A DNA stretch of 35,295 bases from an uncultured Planctomycetia bacterium. Lineage in GTDB: Bacteria > Planctomycetota > UBA1135 > GCA-002686595. The first letter of the stretch is position 1. Each line of letters begins with the position of its first letter. The translations under genes were made by a program, and so were the position numbers. The notes below the pieces were generated by a model. The model saw only the letters and a program-made list of their open reading frames with translations. It was not told the DNA's origin and did not search any database. Where the stretch lies: assembly GCA_938003765.1 (NCBI GenBank), contig CALKYE010000025.1, forward strand, positions 1 to 35,295. The letters are read 5' to 3'. Of this stretch, positions 26,879 to 34,583 are shown in pieces.

Positions 26879-27874
26879 TCACTCCGCGCGCGCGATGCGA
26901 TCGCCGAGCGGCGCTCGCCCGGGGAAGAAGCCGCGGCCCACGGCCTCGGCGCGCTGCACGTATTCGCCGTTCAAGCGCAGGTTGTGCAGGTAGTACGGAA
27001 TCGACTGCCCCCAGATCGGCTCGGGGGTGTCCTGGATGTGCAGACCCAGGTGCGGCTCGGGCAGGATGCGCGAGGCGGCGGAGAATCCCACGCGGCCGAT
27101 CGGCGCTCCGCTGGCGACCTCGTCGCCCTCGCTCACGCTGAGCGAGCCCTGCTCGAGCCCCGTGAGGAACAGGAACTCCTCGGGCGCGATCTCGAGCACC
27201 ACGTGATTGCCCAGATCGTCCGCCGCGGCCAGCCCCGCGTCGGGCAGGTCCCCCACCGCGCGCACGACGCGGCCCGCGCAGGGAGCGAACACCGGCTGGC
27301 GGTGCGCGAAGGCGCTCGCGGGATCCTCGGGCGTCGCGCGCGATGCGCCGTCGCGCACGACGACGAACAAGCGCGCGTAGCGCCGATCCGGGCGCGTCGC
27401 GAGCAGCGCGCTCGAGTCGTCGGGGCCGCCCCAGGCGACGGTCCACTCGCCGGAGAAGGGCGGCTCGATGCGCACGCGACTGGGGCGGAACGAGCGGTGC
27501 GCGGGGAACGGCAGGTGGTAGCTCGCGGTCGCGAACACGAACGCGAGCAGACAGAACGCGACCATGCGTTGCGGCGTCGCGAAGGGCCGCTTGCGGTAGC
27601 TCTGGATCGCGCCGAGCGTTCCCACCAGCAGCGCGGCGGCCGCGAGGAGCGGCGCGCCGAACACGTACGCGCGAATCGGCAGCGCGCCGCTCTGGCGCGT
27701 TCCCAGGTACATCGCCAACGCGGCCTCGAGCGCGACCACGATCCACGCCGCGAGCACCCACAGCTCCGGCTTGACCGGCAGCGACAGCGCAACGGCCTCG
27801 CGCGCCGCTTCCACGCCTCGCGCGCGCACGTCGAGCGGCGGCGGCGCGTTGGACTTCGAACGCTTACGCCCCAT
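26879..27874 (-). CDS. Membrane-anchored M23-like peptidase domain protein
   Basis: This 331-residue protein has about three membrane helices in the first 120 residues (about 36-58, 66-90 and 103-120) and a C-terminal LytM/M23-like domain. M23 enzymes are zinc endopeptidases that cut peptidoglycan or related cross-links. The domain shows VFAPCAGRVVRAVGD (about 195-209), LGNHVVLEI, EVASGAPIGRVG and PEPHLGLHIQD, which supplies the H-x-H ligand pair. The usual first motif H-x3-D appears to be replaced by RYARLFVVVRDG, so zinc binding may be incomplete and the protein may be a non-catalytic regulator. The ATG overlaps the end of the HMG-CoA reductase gene by 11 bases, and the permease follows after 28 bases, so the three genes are probably co-transcribed. 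Confidence 0.78.
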   Translation of the reverse strand: MGRKRSKSNAPPPLDVRARGVEAAREAVALSLPVKPELWVLAAWIVVALEAALAMYLGTRQSGALPIRAYVFGAPLLAAAALLVGTLGAIQSYRKRPFATPQRMVAFCLLAFVFATASYHLPFPAHRSFRPSRVRIEPPFSGEWTVAWGGPDDSSALLATRPDRRYARLFVVVRDGASRATPEDPASAFAHRQPVFAPCAGRVVRAVGDLPDAGLAAADDLGNHVVLEIAPEEFLFLTGLEQGSLSVSEGDEVASGAPIGRVGFSAASRILPEPHLGLHIQDTPEPIWGQSIPYYLHNLRLNGEYVQRAEAVGRGFFPGRAPLGDRIARAE

Positions 27875-29045
27875 GGCCCGTGGGTCGATTGCGTCCGAGC
27901 CGCTCGTGCGCGGCGACGAACTCGTGCGAGCAGAACGACGCCATCAGCGACAGATCGCCGGCGAGCACCGTGGCCGCGAGGATCTCGGCGAACGTGTTCG
28001 CGTGACCGGCGCCCGCGCAGCCGAGGATCGACAAGCACTCGAGCGCCGTGCCCTTGCCCGCGCCGCCGCCGACCGTGCCCACGAGCAGGTTGGGCAAGCT
28101 CGCGCTCGCGTACAGCGCGCCGTCGGGCGTGACCTGGAAGTCGAGCTGGCCCGCGCAGCACTCGGGCAGGTACGCCACGTCCTGCCCGCAGGCCACGAGC
28201 ACCGCCGCGAGCCCGTTGGCCGACTGCACCAGCCAGTTGTGCGTGCCCAATTGCGCGAAGCCGACGGCGTACGAAGCCTGCAGCTCGACGAGTTGCTCCG
28301 GGCTGACGCGCGCGAGCTCGCGCAGCGCATCGCGCGGGATCCGCGCCTCGGCCACGACGCTGCGTCCGCGACCGGAGTACAGCGCGCGCGAGTTGGCGCG
28401 CTTCTCGACGTCCTGCCCGTGCACGTAGCGCGCGCGGGCCCCGCTCTCGAGCTCGAGGCGTCGCGAGATCTCTTCCGCCGCGCGCGCCGCCATGTTGATG
28501 CCGATCGCGTCGCCGGTCGTGAAGCACAGCTCCACGATCAACCGATTGCCGCTCACGCGCGCCTCGAGCCCGCTCAAGCGCCCGTGCTGCGAGAGCTCGG
28601 CCACCAGCGCGCGGTACTGCTCGAACGAGCGCTCGGCGATCGCCTTGGCGGCCAGCGCGCCGGCGAGGTCGTCGTAGACGAGCATCGGGTTCTGCGTCAG
28701 CCCTTCGCGCACGACGCGCGCCCGCGCGCCGCCGCCCGCCGACAACAGGCGCATCCCGCGCGTGTAGCTCGCGACCATCGCGCCTTCGTTGGTCGCCATC
28801 GGCACGTAGACCTCGCGCGGCCCGGCGCTCGTGTCGAGCTGCAGCGGTCCCGCAAGTCCCAGCGGAACCTGCGCGAAGCCGATCAATCCCTCGATGTTGC
28901 CGCGGGCCTCCTGCGGCGGCGTCGGCCGCCCGGCGATCCCCGGCAGCGGGCGCGCAGCGGCCTTCTCCGCCAGCGCCCGTCGAGCCGCGATGATCTGGGA
29001 CGCGTAGTCGTCTTCGGCGGAGCGCGGCAGCTTCTCGAGCGGCAT
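27864..29045 (-). CDS. Hydroxymethylglutaryl-CoA reductase
   Basis: This 393-residue enzyme reduces HMG-CoA to mevalonate with NAD(P)H, the committed step of the mevalonate isoprenoid route. ATG 29045 was chosen; the open frame continues upstream, antisense to the SPFH genes, and is rejected. All four catalytic residues align with class I enzymes: Glu87 in VPMATNEGAM, Lys215 in DVEKRANSR, Asp289 in VACGQDVAYL and His380 in FVAAHERLGR. Other family motifs are IGFAQVPLGLAGPL (54-67), FTTGDAIGINMAARAAEE (175-192), SGRGRSVVAEA and LVGTVGGGAGKGTALECL. There is no N-terminal membrane anchor. No mevalonate kinase or HMG-CoA synthase is in the window. It overlaps the M23-like gene by 11 bases and is divergent from the SPFH pair with a 63-base gap. 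Confidence 0.92.
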   Translation of the reverse strand: MPLEKLPRSAEDDYASQIIAARRALAEKAAARPLPGIAGRPTPPQEARGNIEGLIGFAQVPLGLAGPLQLDTSAGPREVYVPMATNEGAMVASYTRGMRLLSAGGGARARVVREGLTQNPMLVYDDLAGALAAKAIAERSFEQYRALVAELSQHGRLSGLEARVSGNRLIVELCFTTGDAIGINMAARAAEEISRRLELESGARARYVHGQDVEKRANSRALYSGRGRSVVAEARIPRDALRELARVSPEQLVELQASYAVGFAQLGTHNWLVQSANGLAAVLVACGQDVAYLPECCAGQLDFQVTPDGALYASASLPNLLVGTVGGGAGKGTALECLSILGCAGAGHANTFAEILAATVLAGDLSLMASFCSHEFVAAHERLGRNRPTGHGA

Positions 29046-29108
29046 TGGGGCGCGGCGATGGTAGCGCGCGATTGACCCGGCCCGAGACGATAGTCCAAGC
29101 TCGCCGCA

Positions 29109-29894
29109 ATGTTCGACATCGTCGGCGCCATCACCGGTCTGTGGGTCGTCGTCTACGACGGCCAGCACGCGCTGCGCTTCACGCTCGGCCGCGCGCAGGA
29201 AGTCGTGGGTCCCGGAGTGCACTTCAAGTGGCCCATCATCCAGCGCTTCCGCGTGGCCGACACCAAGCACACCACGCTCGACCTCGAGCCGCAGACGATC
29301 CAGCTCAGCGACGACCTCGTGTACGAGATCGACTGCAAGGTCATGTACCAGATCGTCGACTTGAAGCGCGCGATGATCGAGATCGACGATCTCGTGCAGG
29401 GCCTCAAGAACCGCGTGGTGCTCGCGATCCAGACGGTGCTGCGCAAGCGCAACCGCCAGACGATCCGCGAAGCCGCGTCGCTGGTGGCCGAGATCGAGGC
29501 CGAGCTCACCCCGATCGAGAGCCAGTGGGGCGTGCGCATCCTGCAGGTGGGCTTCTCGAACATCTCGCCCTCGCCCAGCACGCTCGAGATCACGCAGCTC
29601 GAGTTGCTCGCGCAGGAGAAGCTCACGCTGTTCGAGCGCCTGCGCAGCCACGGCCTCAGCACCGAGGCCTCGGTCGCGCTGATCTCGGGCGCCGTCGTCT
29701 CCGTGCACGCCGAGTCGAACCTGACGCGCGCGCAACTGCACGACGAGGAAGGGCGCATCCTGAGCGAGGTGGCCGAATTGATCGGACAGAGCCCGAGTTC
29801 CCCCGCGGCGCCGGGTCGCGCGCAGAATCCGGCGACTGAAGCGGACGACGGCGAGGCCACTGGCGACGCCGGCGCGCCGCCGAGCCCGTCCTAG
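29109..29894 (+). CDS. SPFH/band 7 domain protein (first of pair)
   Basis: This 261-residue protein has an SPFH (stomatin/prohibitin/flotillin/HflK) domain. Members form ring-like membrane microdomain scaffolds that regulate proteases or other membrane proteins. The sequence starts with a short hydrophobic stretch (IVGAITGLWVVVYDGQHALRF), then FTLGRAQEVVGPGVHFKWP (about 24-42), IDCKVMYQIVDLKRAMIEIDD (74-94) and VLRKRNRQTIREA, all typical. Residues about 170-205 form the helical continuation (TLEITQLELLAQEKLTLFERLRSHG). The last 40 residues are a Ser/Pro/Ala/Asp-rich tail. The true membrane helix is weak, so it may attach peripherally or through its partner. ATG 29109 is 12 bases before its partner's leader region begins downstream of the stop, and the two genes are clearly a tandem pair. 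Confidence 0.88.
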   Translation: MFDIVGAITGLWVVVYDGQHALRFTLGRAQEVVGPGVHFKWPIIQRFRVADTKHTTLDLEPQTIQLSDDLVYEIDCKVMYQIVDLKRAMIEIDDLVQGLKNRVVLAIQTVLRKRNRQTIREAASLVAEIEAELTPIESQWGVRILQVGFSNISPSPSTLEITQLELLAQEKLTLFERLRSHGLSTEASVALISGAVVSVHAESNLTRAQLHDEEGRILSEVAELIGQSPSSPAAPGRAQNPATEADDGEATGDAGAPPSPS

Positions 29895-29906
29895 CGGAGC
29901 GCGCGC

Positions 29907-30803
29907 GTGCCCGAGTTCACGCTCGCCCTCGCGCTGACCGCGGAGCTGTTCGCGCAGGCCCCGATCTGGCTGCACAAGACGCTCGAGTGGCTGTGGGAGG
30001 AACACAAGCGCGACATGCTCTTCGCGCTGTGGGCCGGCTTCTGGGGCGTGACGCGCCTCGCGGGCAAGACCGTGAGCTCGGGCGAAGTCGGCGTGAAGTT
30101 CAGCTTTGGCCGCGCCACACGCGTGTGCGAGCCGGGCTTCTATCCGCTGATCCCGATCTTCCAGACCATCCGCACCGTCCCCTCGCGCGCGCGCACGCTC
30201 GACCTGCCGCGCCAGCGACTGACGACGCGCAAGGGCTACGTGTTCGAGGTCGACGCGACGCTCGTCTACCGCGTGATCGATCCGCGCCAGGCGCTGATCC
30301 AGATCGACTCGCTCGAGCGCGGCATGCTCCAGATGCTCGGCGTCGCGGTGTACGAGGTGCTGGCCGAACTCGACGGCGCCGAGCTGCGCGTGAGCCAGGA
30401 GCTCGACGGGCGCCTGGCGCAGGTGATGGGCGCGCGGCTCGAGCGCTGGGGCGTGCAGGTCGAGCGCGCGGGCTTCGCGACGCTGCACCCCTCGCGCGAA
30501 ACGGTGCGCATCACGCAGCTCGGCCGGCGCGTGGCCACGCGCTCGCGCGCCGCGCAGCACTTCGTGACCCGCGCGGACGGCGGCGCCGCGCTGGGTCTGC
30601 TCGGCGCGAGCCAGCGCATCATCTCGCGCACGCGAGCTCAACGCGCGCGGGAGTTGCGCTCGCGTCGACGGCGCTGGCTGCCGCAGTTCCTGGCGCGCTT
30701 CGACGCGTTCGCCGAGTCGGACAAGACGCTGCGAAAGTCGTCAGTCCGCGAGCGAGCACGTGGGCTCGCCCGCGAACGATTCGAACGCCTCCTGGTGCGC
30801 TGA
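29907..30803 (+). CDS. SPFH/band 7 domain protein (second of pair)
   Basis: This 298-residue protein is related to its upstream neighbour. A hydrophobic segment at about 37-53 (MLFALWAGFWGVTRLAG) is followed by the SPFH domain: VSSGEVGVKFSFGRATRVCEPGFYPLIPIF (about 56-85), RQRLTTRKGYVFEVDATLVYRVIDPRQALIQIDSLERG (103-140) and EVLAELDGAELRVSQELDGRLA. The C-terminal 80 residues are unusually Arg-rich, with RRRRWLPQF, and would be strongly basic in the cytoplasm. The start is GTG 29907, with GGAG at 29896-29899 seven bases upstream and a 12-base gap after the first SPFH gene. A paired complex like HflK/HflC is the obvious inference, although no protease gene is adjacent. It converges with the S9 peptidase gene across 7 bases. 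Confidence 0.88.
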   Translation: MPEFTLALALTAELFAQAPIWLHKTLEWLWEEHKRDMLFALWAGFWGVTRLAGKTVSSGEVGVKFSFGRATRVCEPGFYPLIPIFQTIRTVPSRARTLDLPRQRLTTRKGYVFEVDATLVYRVIDPRQALIQIDSLERGMLQMLGVAVYEVLAELDGAELRVSQELDGRLAQVMGARLERWGVQVERAGFATLHPSRETVRITQLGRRVATRSRAAQHFVTRADGGAALGLLGASQRIISRTRAQRARELRSRRRRWLPQFLARFDAFAESDKTLRKSSVRERARGLARERFERLLVR

Positions 30804-30810
30804 ACGGCGA

Positions 30811-33228
30811 CTACTTCGCGGCGCGCGGCGCGGCGGCCTCGAGCGGCGCGGCGTGCTTGACGTACTTGTCGAGCCACTCGATGGTCTCGGCCTGCACGTG
30901 CAGCACCGACTCGCGCGCTGCGTAGCCGTGGTCCTCCTCCGGCAGCATGCACAACCGCACCGTGCCGCCGTGGCCCGCGATGGCCTGGTACAGGCGCTCG
31001 GACTGGATCGGGAAGGTGCCCGAGTTCGAGTCCTTCTCGCCGTGCACCATGAGCAGCGGCTCGTTGATCTTGTCGGCGTGCATGAACGGCGAGAGCTGCG
31101 CGTAGATCTGCGGCGCCTCCCACAGCGTGCGGCGCTCCGACTGGAACCCGAACGGCGTGAGCGTGCGGTTGTAGGCCCCGCTGCGCGCGACGCCGGCGCG
31201 GAACACGTCGGTGTGAGCGAGCAGGTTCGCCGTCATGAAGGCCCCGTAGCTGTGCCCGCCGACGGCCACGCGCGTGGGATCGGCGACGCCCAGCTCGGCC
31301 GCCTTCTCGATCGCCGCTCGCGCCGCCGCGGTGATCTGCTCGACGAACGTGTCGTTCATCGTCTCGGGGTTCCCGACGATCGGCATCGTCGCGTTGTCGA
31401 GCACGCACCAGCCCTGCGTCAGCAGCGCCAGGTGCGACGCGCCGCGGATGGTCGTGAAGCGGTGCGGCGAGCCCGACACCTGCCCCGCCGTGCTGTTGTC
31501 GGTGTACTCCAGCGGATAGGCCCACACGAACATCGGCAGGCGCTCGCCGCTCTTGTGGTTCGCCGGCAGGTACAGCGTGGCCGAGAGCTGCACTCCATCC
31601 GCGCGCTGGTACTTCACCAGCTCCTTCTTGATGCCGCGGATCTGCGGCTGCGGATCGGGGAAGTTGGTGATCTGCCGCGAGCTGCTGGCCGCCAGATCGT
31701 GCAGGTGGTGATTGGGCGGCTCGGTGGCGCTCTCGCGGCGCGTGACCAGCGTCGGCATCCCGGCCGCGTCGATCGAGACGATGGCCGACATGCTCTCGTA
31801 GTTGCCGTCGCCACAGCGCCACAGTCGCTCGCTCGCGCGTGTGGCGAGGTTCTGACGATCGACGAACGGCCGCGCGCCGTCGTCGCTCGCGCCTTCGCCG
31901 CTGCGGTAGATCCAGTCGCCGCTCTGGCGCGCGACGCGCATGCCATCGGGCAGCACGACGGTCGCGATCTGGCCCGGGTCGCCGTAGCGATCGTTGACGC
32001 TGCGGTCTTCGAGCACGGCCAAGGGCTTGTTCTGCATCAGGTCGTGCAGCGTGGAGCGCGTCCAGCGGCGATCGCGGTCGTACTCACCCACCAGGACGAG
32101 CTGGGGCCGCTCGAACCACGTCAGGCCGCGCGCGCGGTGCTCGGTGCGCGTCCACTCGCGCGCCTGTCCGTCGAAGGGCGCGGACAGCGCGAGCCAGCGA
32201 TCGCGATGCGGAACCTTGGTCTTGGGATCGCCGCCGTCGAGCGCTTCGCACCACACGAGCGTCGCAGGCTCGTGCGGACGCCAGCTCACGCTGCGCGGAC
32301 CGGTGGGCACGCCTTCGATCGGGATCTGGTCCTTGAGCGGCGCTTCGTGCACGAGGTGCGCGAGCGAACCGTCGGCGCGCCACACTTCGGTGCGCGACGG
32401 GAAACGATCGACGGTGAGCACGTAGCTGAACGGGCGCAGGATGCGCGAGACCAGCACGAACTGACCGTCGGGCGACGGATCGAAGCGCGCGATCAGCCCC
32501 GGCGCGCCGAGCGTGGCGAGCGAACCGTCGCGCGGATCGACGAGCGCGAGCTGCGCGGTCGCGAAGTGCTCGAACAGCCGCGCGTCGTGCTCGTTCTCGA
32601 GCAGATCCTGGAACGTGCGCACGGGTGAGCGCTTGCCCGAGCTCTGCATCACCGTCGGACCGGACGGCGCACGCGGAGCGCTCGGCGCGTCGCCGCGCGA
32701 CTGCGGCACGAGCGTGACGAGCAGGCGCTGACCGTCGGGCATCCACTCGAACGCGCCGAAGAGCGCGTTGACGCGTTCCGCGACGCGCTTGGCGCTGGCG
32801 CTCTCGACGTCGCCGACCCACAGCTCCACCTGCGCGTCGAGGTGGCGCAGGAACGCGAAGCGCCGACTGTCGTGCGACCAGCTCAGGCTCGAGAGTTTCG
32901 CGCCCTCGGGCAGCGCGATGCGCCGCTGGTTCGTGCCGGCCAGATCGCGCAGCACCAGCCCGCGGTCGAAGCTCGACTGCGCCGGCGCGTTGCTCGCGGG
33001 GTCGATGCGCATACCGGCCAGGCCCAGCCACGGGCGTGCGACGTCCTCGATCGACGGCAGCGCCGGTCGCTCGACCAGCATCATCCACTGCGCATCGGGA
33101 CTGAGGCGCGCGGACGGAGTCGTGGGCGCGTCGACGAGCTCGACCACCTCGACGGGCGGCAGCTTGTAGGGCGACTGCGCCGAACACAGCGAGACGAGGG
33201 TCAGAACGACGAAGGGCGATCGGTGCAT
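30811..33228 (-). CDS. Exported S9 family peptidase, glutamyl-endopeptidase type
   Basis: This 805-residue serine peptidase is of the prolyl oligopeptidase family (S9). ATG 33228 was chosen because a signal peptide follows (MHRSPFVVLTLVSLCSAQ); a further in-frame start exists 99 bases upstream. The N-terminal part is a propeller made of WD-like repeats (LSWSHDSRRFAFL, WMPDGQRLLVTLVP, FDPSPDGQFVLVS). The C-terminal alpha/beta hydrolase domain carries the triad Ser660 in GGHSYGAF, Asp733 in HGEKDSNSGTF and His767 in PEEDHGY. The segments SGAYNRTLTPFGFQSERRTLWEAP and MHADKINEPLLMVHGEKDSN closely resemble the chloroplast-type glutamyl endopeptidase (S9D) group rather than DPP IV. It should act in the periplasm or outside the cell on peptides. 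There is no partner gene nearby. Confidence 0.92.
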   Translation of the reverse strand: MHRSPFVVLTLVSLCSAQSPYKLPPVEVVELVDAPTTPSARLSPDAQWMMLVERPALPSIEDVARPWLGLAGMRIDPASNAPAQSSFDRGLVLRDLAGTNQRRIALPEGAKLSSLSWSHDSRRFAFLRHLDAQVELWVGDVESASAKRVAERVNALFGAFEWMPDGQRLLVTLVPQSRGDAPSAPRAPSGPTVMQSSGKRSPVRTFQDLLENEHDARLFEHFATAQLALVDPRDGSLATLGAPGLIARFDPSPDGQFVLVSRILRPFSYVLTVDRFPSRTEVWRADGSLAHLVHEAPLKDQIPIEGVPTGPRSVSWRPHEPATLVWCEALDGGDPKTKVPHRDRWLALSAPFDGQAREWTRTEHRARGLTWFERPQLVLVGEYDRDRRWTRSTLHDLMQNKPLAVLEDRSVNDRYGDPGQIATVVLPDGMRVARQSGDWIYRSGEGASDDGARPFVDRQNLATRASERLWRCGDGNYESMSAIVSIDAAGMPTLVTRRESATEPPNHHLHDLAASSSRQITNFPDPQPQIRGIKKELVKYQRADGVQLSATLYLPANHKSGERLPMFVWAYPLEYTDNSTAGQVSGSPHRFTTIRGASHLALLTQGWCVLDNATMPIVGNPETMNDTFVEQITAAARAAIEKAAELGVADPTRVAVGGHSYGAFMTANLLAHTDVFRAGVARSGAYNRTLTPFGFQSERRTLWEAPQIYAQLSPFMHADKINEPLLMVHGEKDSNSGTFPIQSERLYQAIAGHGGTVRLCMLPEEDHGYAARESVLHVQAETIEWLDKYVKHAAPLEAAAPRAAK

Positions 33229-34062
33229 GCGGATCTCCGGTCGAGGGGACGAGGGGGGCGTCCGGCCGATCGTACTCTCGCCGCCGCCCCTCGCCCCGAT
33301 CGACGCGTACGTTCCCGCGACCGCCACTGCGTTAGCGGCCCGTTTCCGCTTCGGTGCGGATCAGCGGCGGCCGCTGCACTGGACTCCGTCGCGCCCGCGG
33401 TCGAGCAAGGCCGCCTCATCCGGGCCAGCGGCGGGTTGAGCAACGGTCGCGACTGCGGAGACCGCTGCGCCGCCGTGAGCTGCGATGAGCCGCAGTGCTG
33501 CGACGGACTCGACCGCGAGCGCGAGGTCGACGAGCTCGACGACCTGCTCAGGCTTCTCGGCGCGACGTGCTCGAACTCGCAGGGCTGCGCGTGCATCGAG
33601 TCCGGCGTGGGCGTATCCAGCGCGAGCTCCGCGACGCCATTCGAGCTCGAAGCGAACTGCGCGCTCTCGCAGCGGTTCGCGCTGAGGCTCAACGGGCGCT
33701 CCGCCTTCACGCGCCCTTGGATGAGCGGCAGCACGAGCTTGATCTTCATCGCGTGCTCGCGCGAGCGCATACGCATGTGCGGAACGGTTGGCGCGCGCGA
33801 AACCTGCAACGGCTCGCCGTAGCTCGAGTGGAACGCGCGGCGCGCAGAGCACCGCATCCCGCTGAGCGCTCTCTCGTCCGCGGGCCGACTGGTCTTCACA
33901 CGGAGTTGGCGCCGCGATCGGGGTGCGCCAGGCGACGTGCGAGCCTCTCGATCGCGCTGCGCTCCGCGCTCTGCGACAACTTCCAGATCACTCTCGCGCG
34001 CGCACTCGAGTCGATGCTGCGCCTTGATCCGCCGCCCGGCGGTCGCGATCCTTCGGACCACC
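33229..34062. other. Long gap between S9 peptidase and guanine deaminase genes
   Basis: These 834 bases lack any recognisable gene. Frames on both strands are open for long stretches, as usual at this GC content. From about 33475 to 33822 the plus strand shows coding-like periodicity, with third positions almost all G or C and second positions poorer. On the minus strand a good-looking start, ATG at 33749 (MKIKLVLPLIQGRVK), leads into low-complexity Ser/Arg sequence. The promoter of the S9 peptidase must lie in the left part. The right part (33830-34062) shows nothing I can name. Confidence 0.4.
33475..33822 (+). CDS. Possible small Cys-containing protein, doubtful
   Basis: A 115-codon frame starting at GTG 33475 begins VSCDEPQCCDGLDRE and has eight or more cysteines. 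About 90 percent of its third codon positions are G or C by my count, with markedly lower first and second positions. That matches real genes in this window better than the antisense frames do. It has no recognised family, no membrane helix and no visible ribosome binding site, and the exact start is unclear because the frame is open upstream. It may be a decayed gene remnant. An alternative minus-strand reading starting at 33749 cannot be excluded. Confidence 0.2.
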   Translation: MSCDEPQCCDGLDREREVDELDDLLRLLGATCSNSQGCACIESGVGVSSASSATPFELEANCALSQRFALRLNGRSAFTRPWMSGSTSLIFIACSRERIRMCGTVGARETCNGSP

Positions 34063-34566
34063 GTGGATCACACTCCGTCCCCTCGCTCGACGAACGACGC
34101 CGAAGACCAGCGCTGGATCGCGCACGCCGTCGAGCTGGCGCGAGCCTCGGTGCAAGCGGGCGGCGGTCCGTTCGGCGCGGTGATCGTGCGCGATGGGTCC
34201 GTGCTGGCCGAGGCCTCCAATCGCGTCACGCTCGAGCTCGATCCGACCGCGCACGCCGAAGTCAACGCGATCCGGCGCGCCTGTCGCTCGGTGGCGGACT
34301 TCCGCTTGAGCGGCGCGACGCTGTACTCGAGCTGCGAGCCCTGCCCGATGTGCCTGGGCGCGATCCACTGGGCGCGCCTGGAGCGCCTGGTGTTCGCGTG
34401 CTCGCGCACCGACGCAGCGGCGGCGGGCTTCGACGACGAGTGGATCTACCGCGAACTCGCGCTGCCGCTCGAGGAGCGCTCGGTTCCGACGCTGCAAGTC
34501 GGCCGCGAGCTGGGCCTCAAGGCGTTCGCCGCCTGGCGCGACTTCGGCGCTCGCGTCGAGTACTGA
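34063..34566 (+). CDS. guaD: Guanine deaminase (cytidine deaminase-like fold)
   Basis: This 167-residue zinc enzyme deaminates guanine to xanthine in purine salvage. The zinc site is H64-A-E66 in PTAHAEVNAIRRAC and Cys91/Cys94 in SSCEPCPMCLGAIHWA. The segment after it, RTDAAAAGFDDEWIYRELALPLEERSVP (about 115-142), closely follows the B. subtilis GuaD pattern with its C-terminal swapped segment, and distinguishes it from tRNA adenosine deaminase TadA, which lacks it. GTG 34063 was chosen because this gives the usual length (about 156-160); the frame extends upstream with Arg/Ser-rich sequence. It converges with a MORN-repeat lipoprotein gene, and one hairpin covers both stop codons. No other purine genes are near. 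Confidence 0.88.
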   Translation: MDHTPSPRSTNDAEDQRWIAHAVELARASVQAGGGPFGAVIVRDGSVLAEASNRVTLELDPTAHAEVNAIRRACRSVADFRLSGATLYSSCEPCPMCLGAIHWARLERLVFACSRTDAAAAGFDDEWIYRELALPLEERSVPTLQVGRELGLKAFAAWRDFGARVEY

Positions 34567-34583
34567 GCACGACGCGGGCTCAG
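34563..34583. terminator. Hairpin covering both stop codons of convergent genes
   Basis: CTGAGC (34563-34568) and GCTCAG (34578-34583) pair perfectly around a 9-base loop. The TGA of guaD (34564-34566) lies in one arm and the complement of the TGA of the MORN-repeat gene (34580-34582) in the other, so the two arms carry both stop codons symmetrically. There is no T-run. Confidence 0.5.

Noticed and set aside
27864..30641. A 925-codon minus-strand frame that would fuse a long N-terminal region to HMG-CoA reductase
   Set aside because: The part before the ATG at 29045 is antisense to both SPFH genes and looks like shadow sequence, while the enzyme family starts at 29045.
33201..34061. A 286-codon minus-strand frame including MKIKLVLPLIQGR at 33749
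   Set aside because: The start looks attractive, but the rest is Ser/Arg low complexity with GC-rich second codon positions, and it overlaps the S9 peptidase start. Kept only as a remark on the gap.
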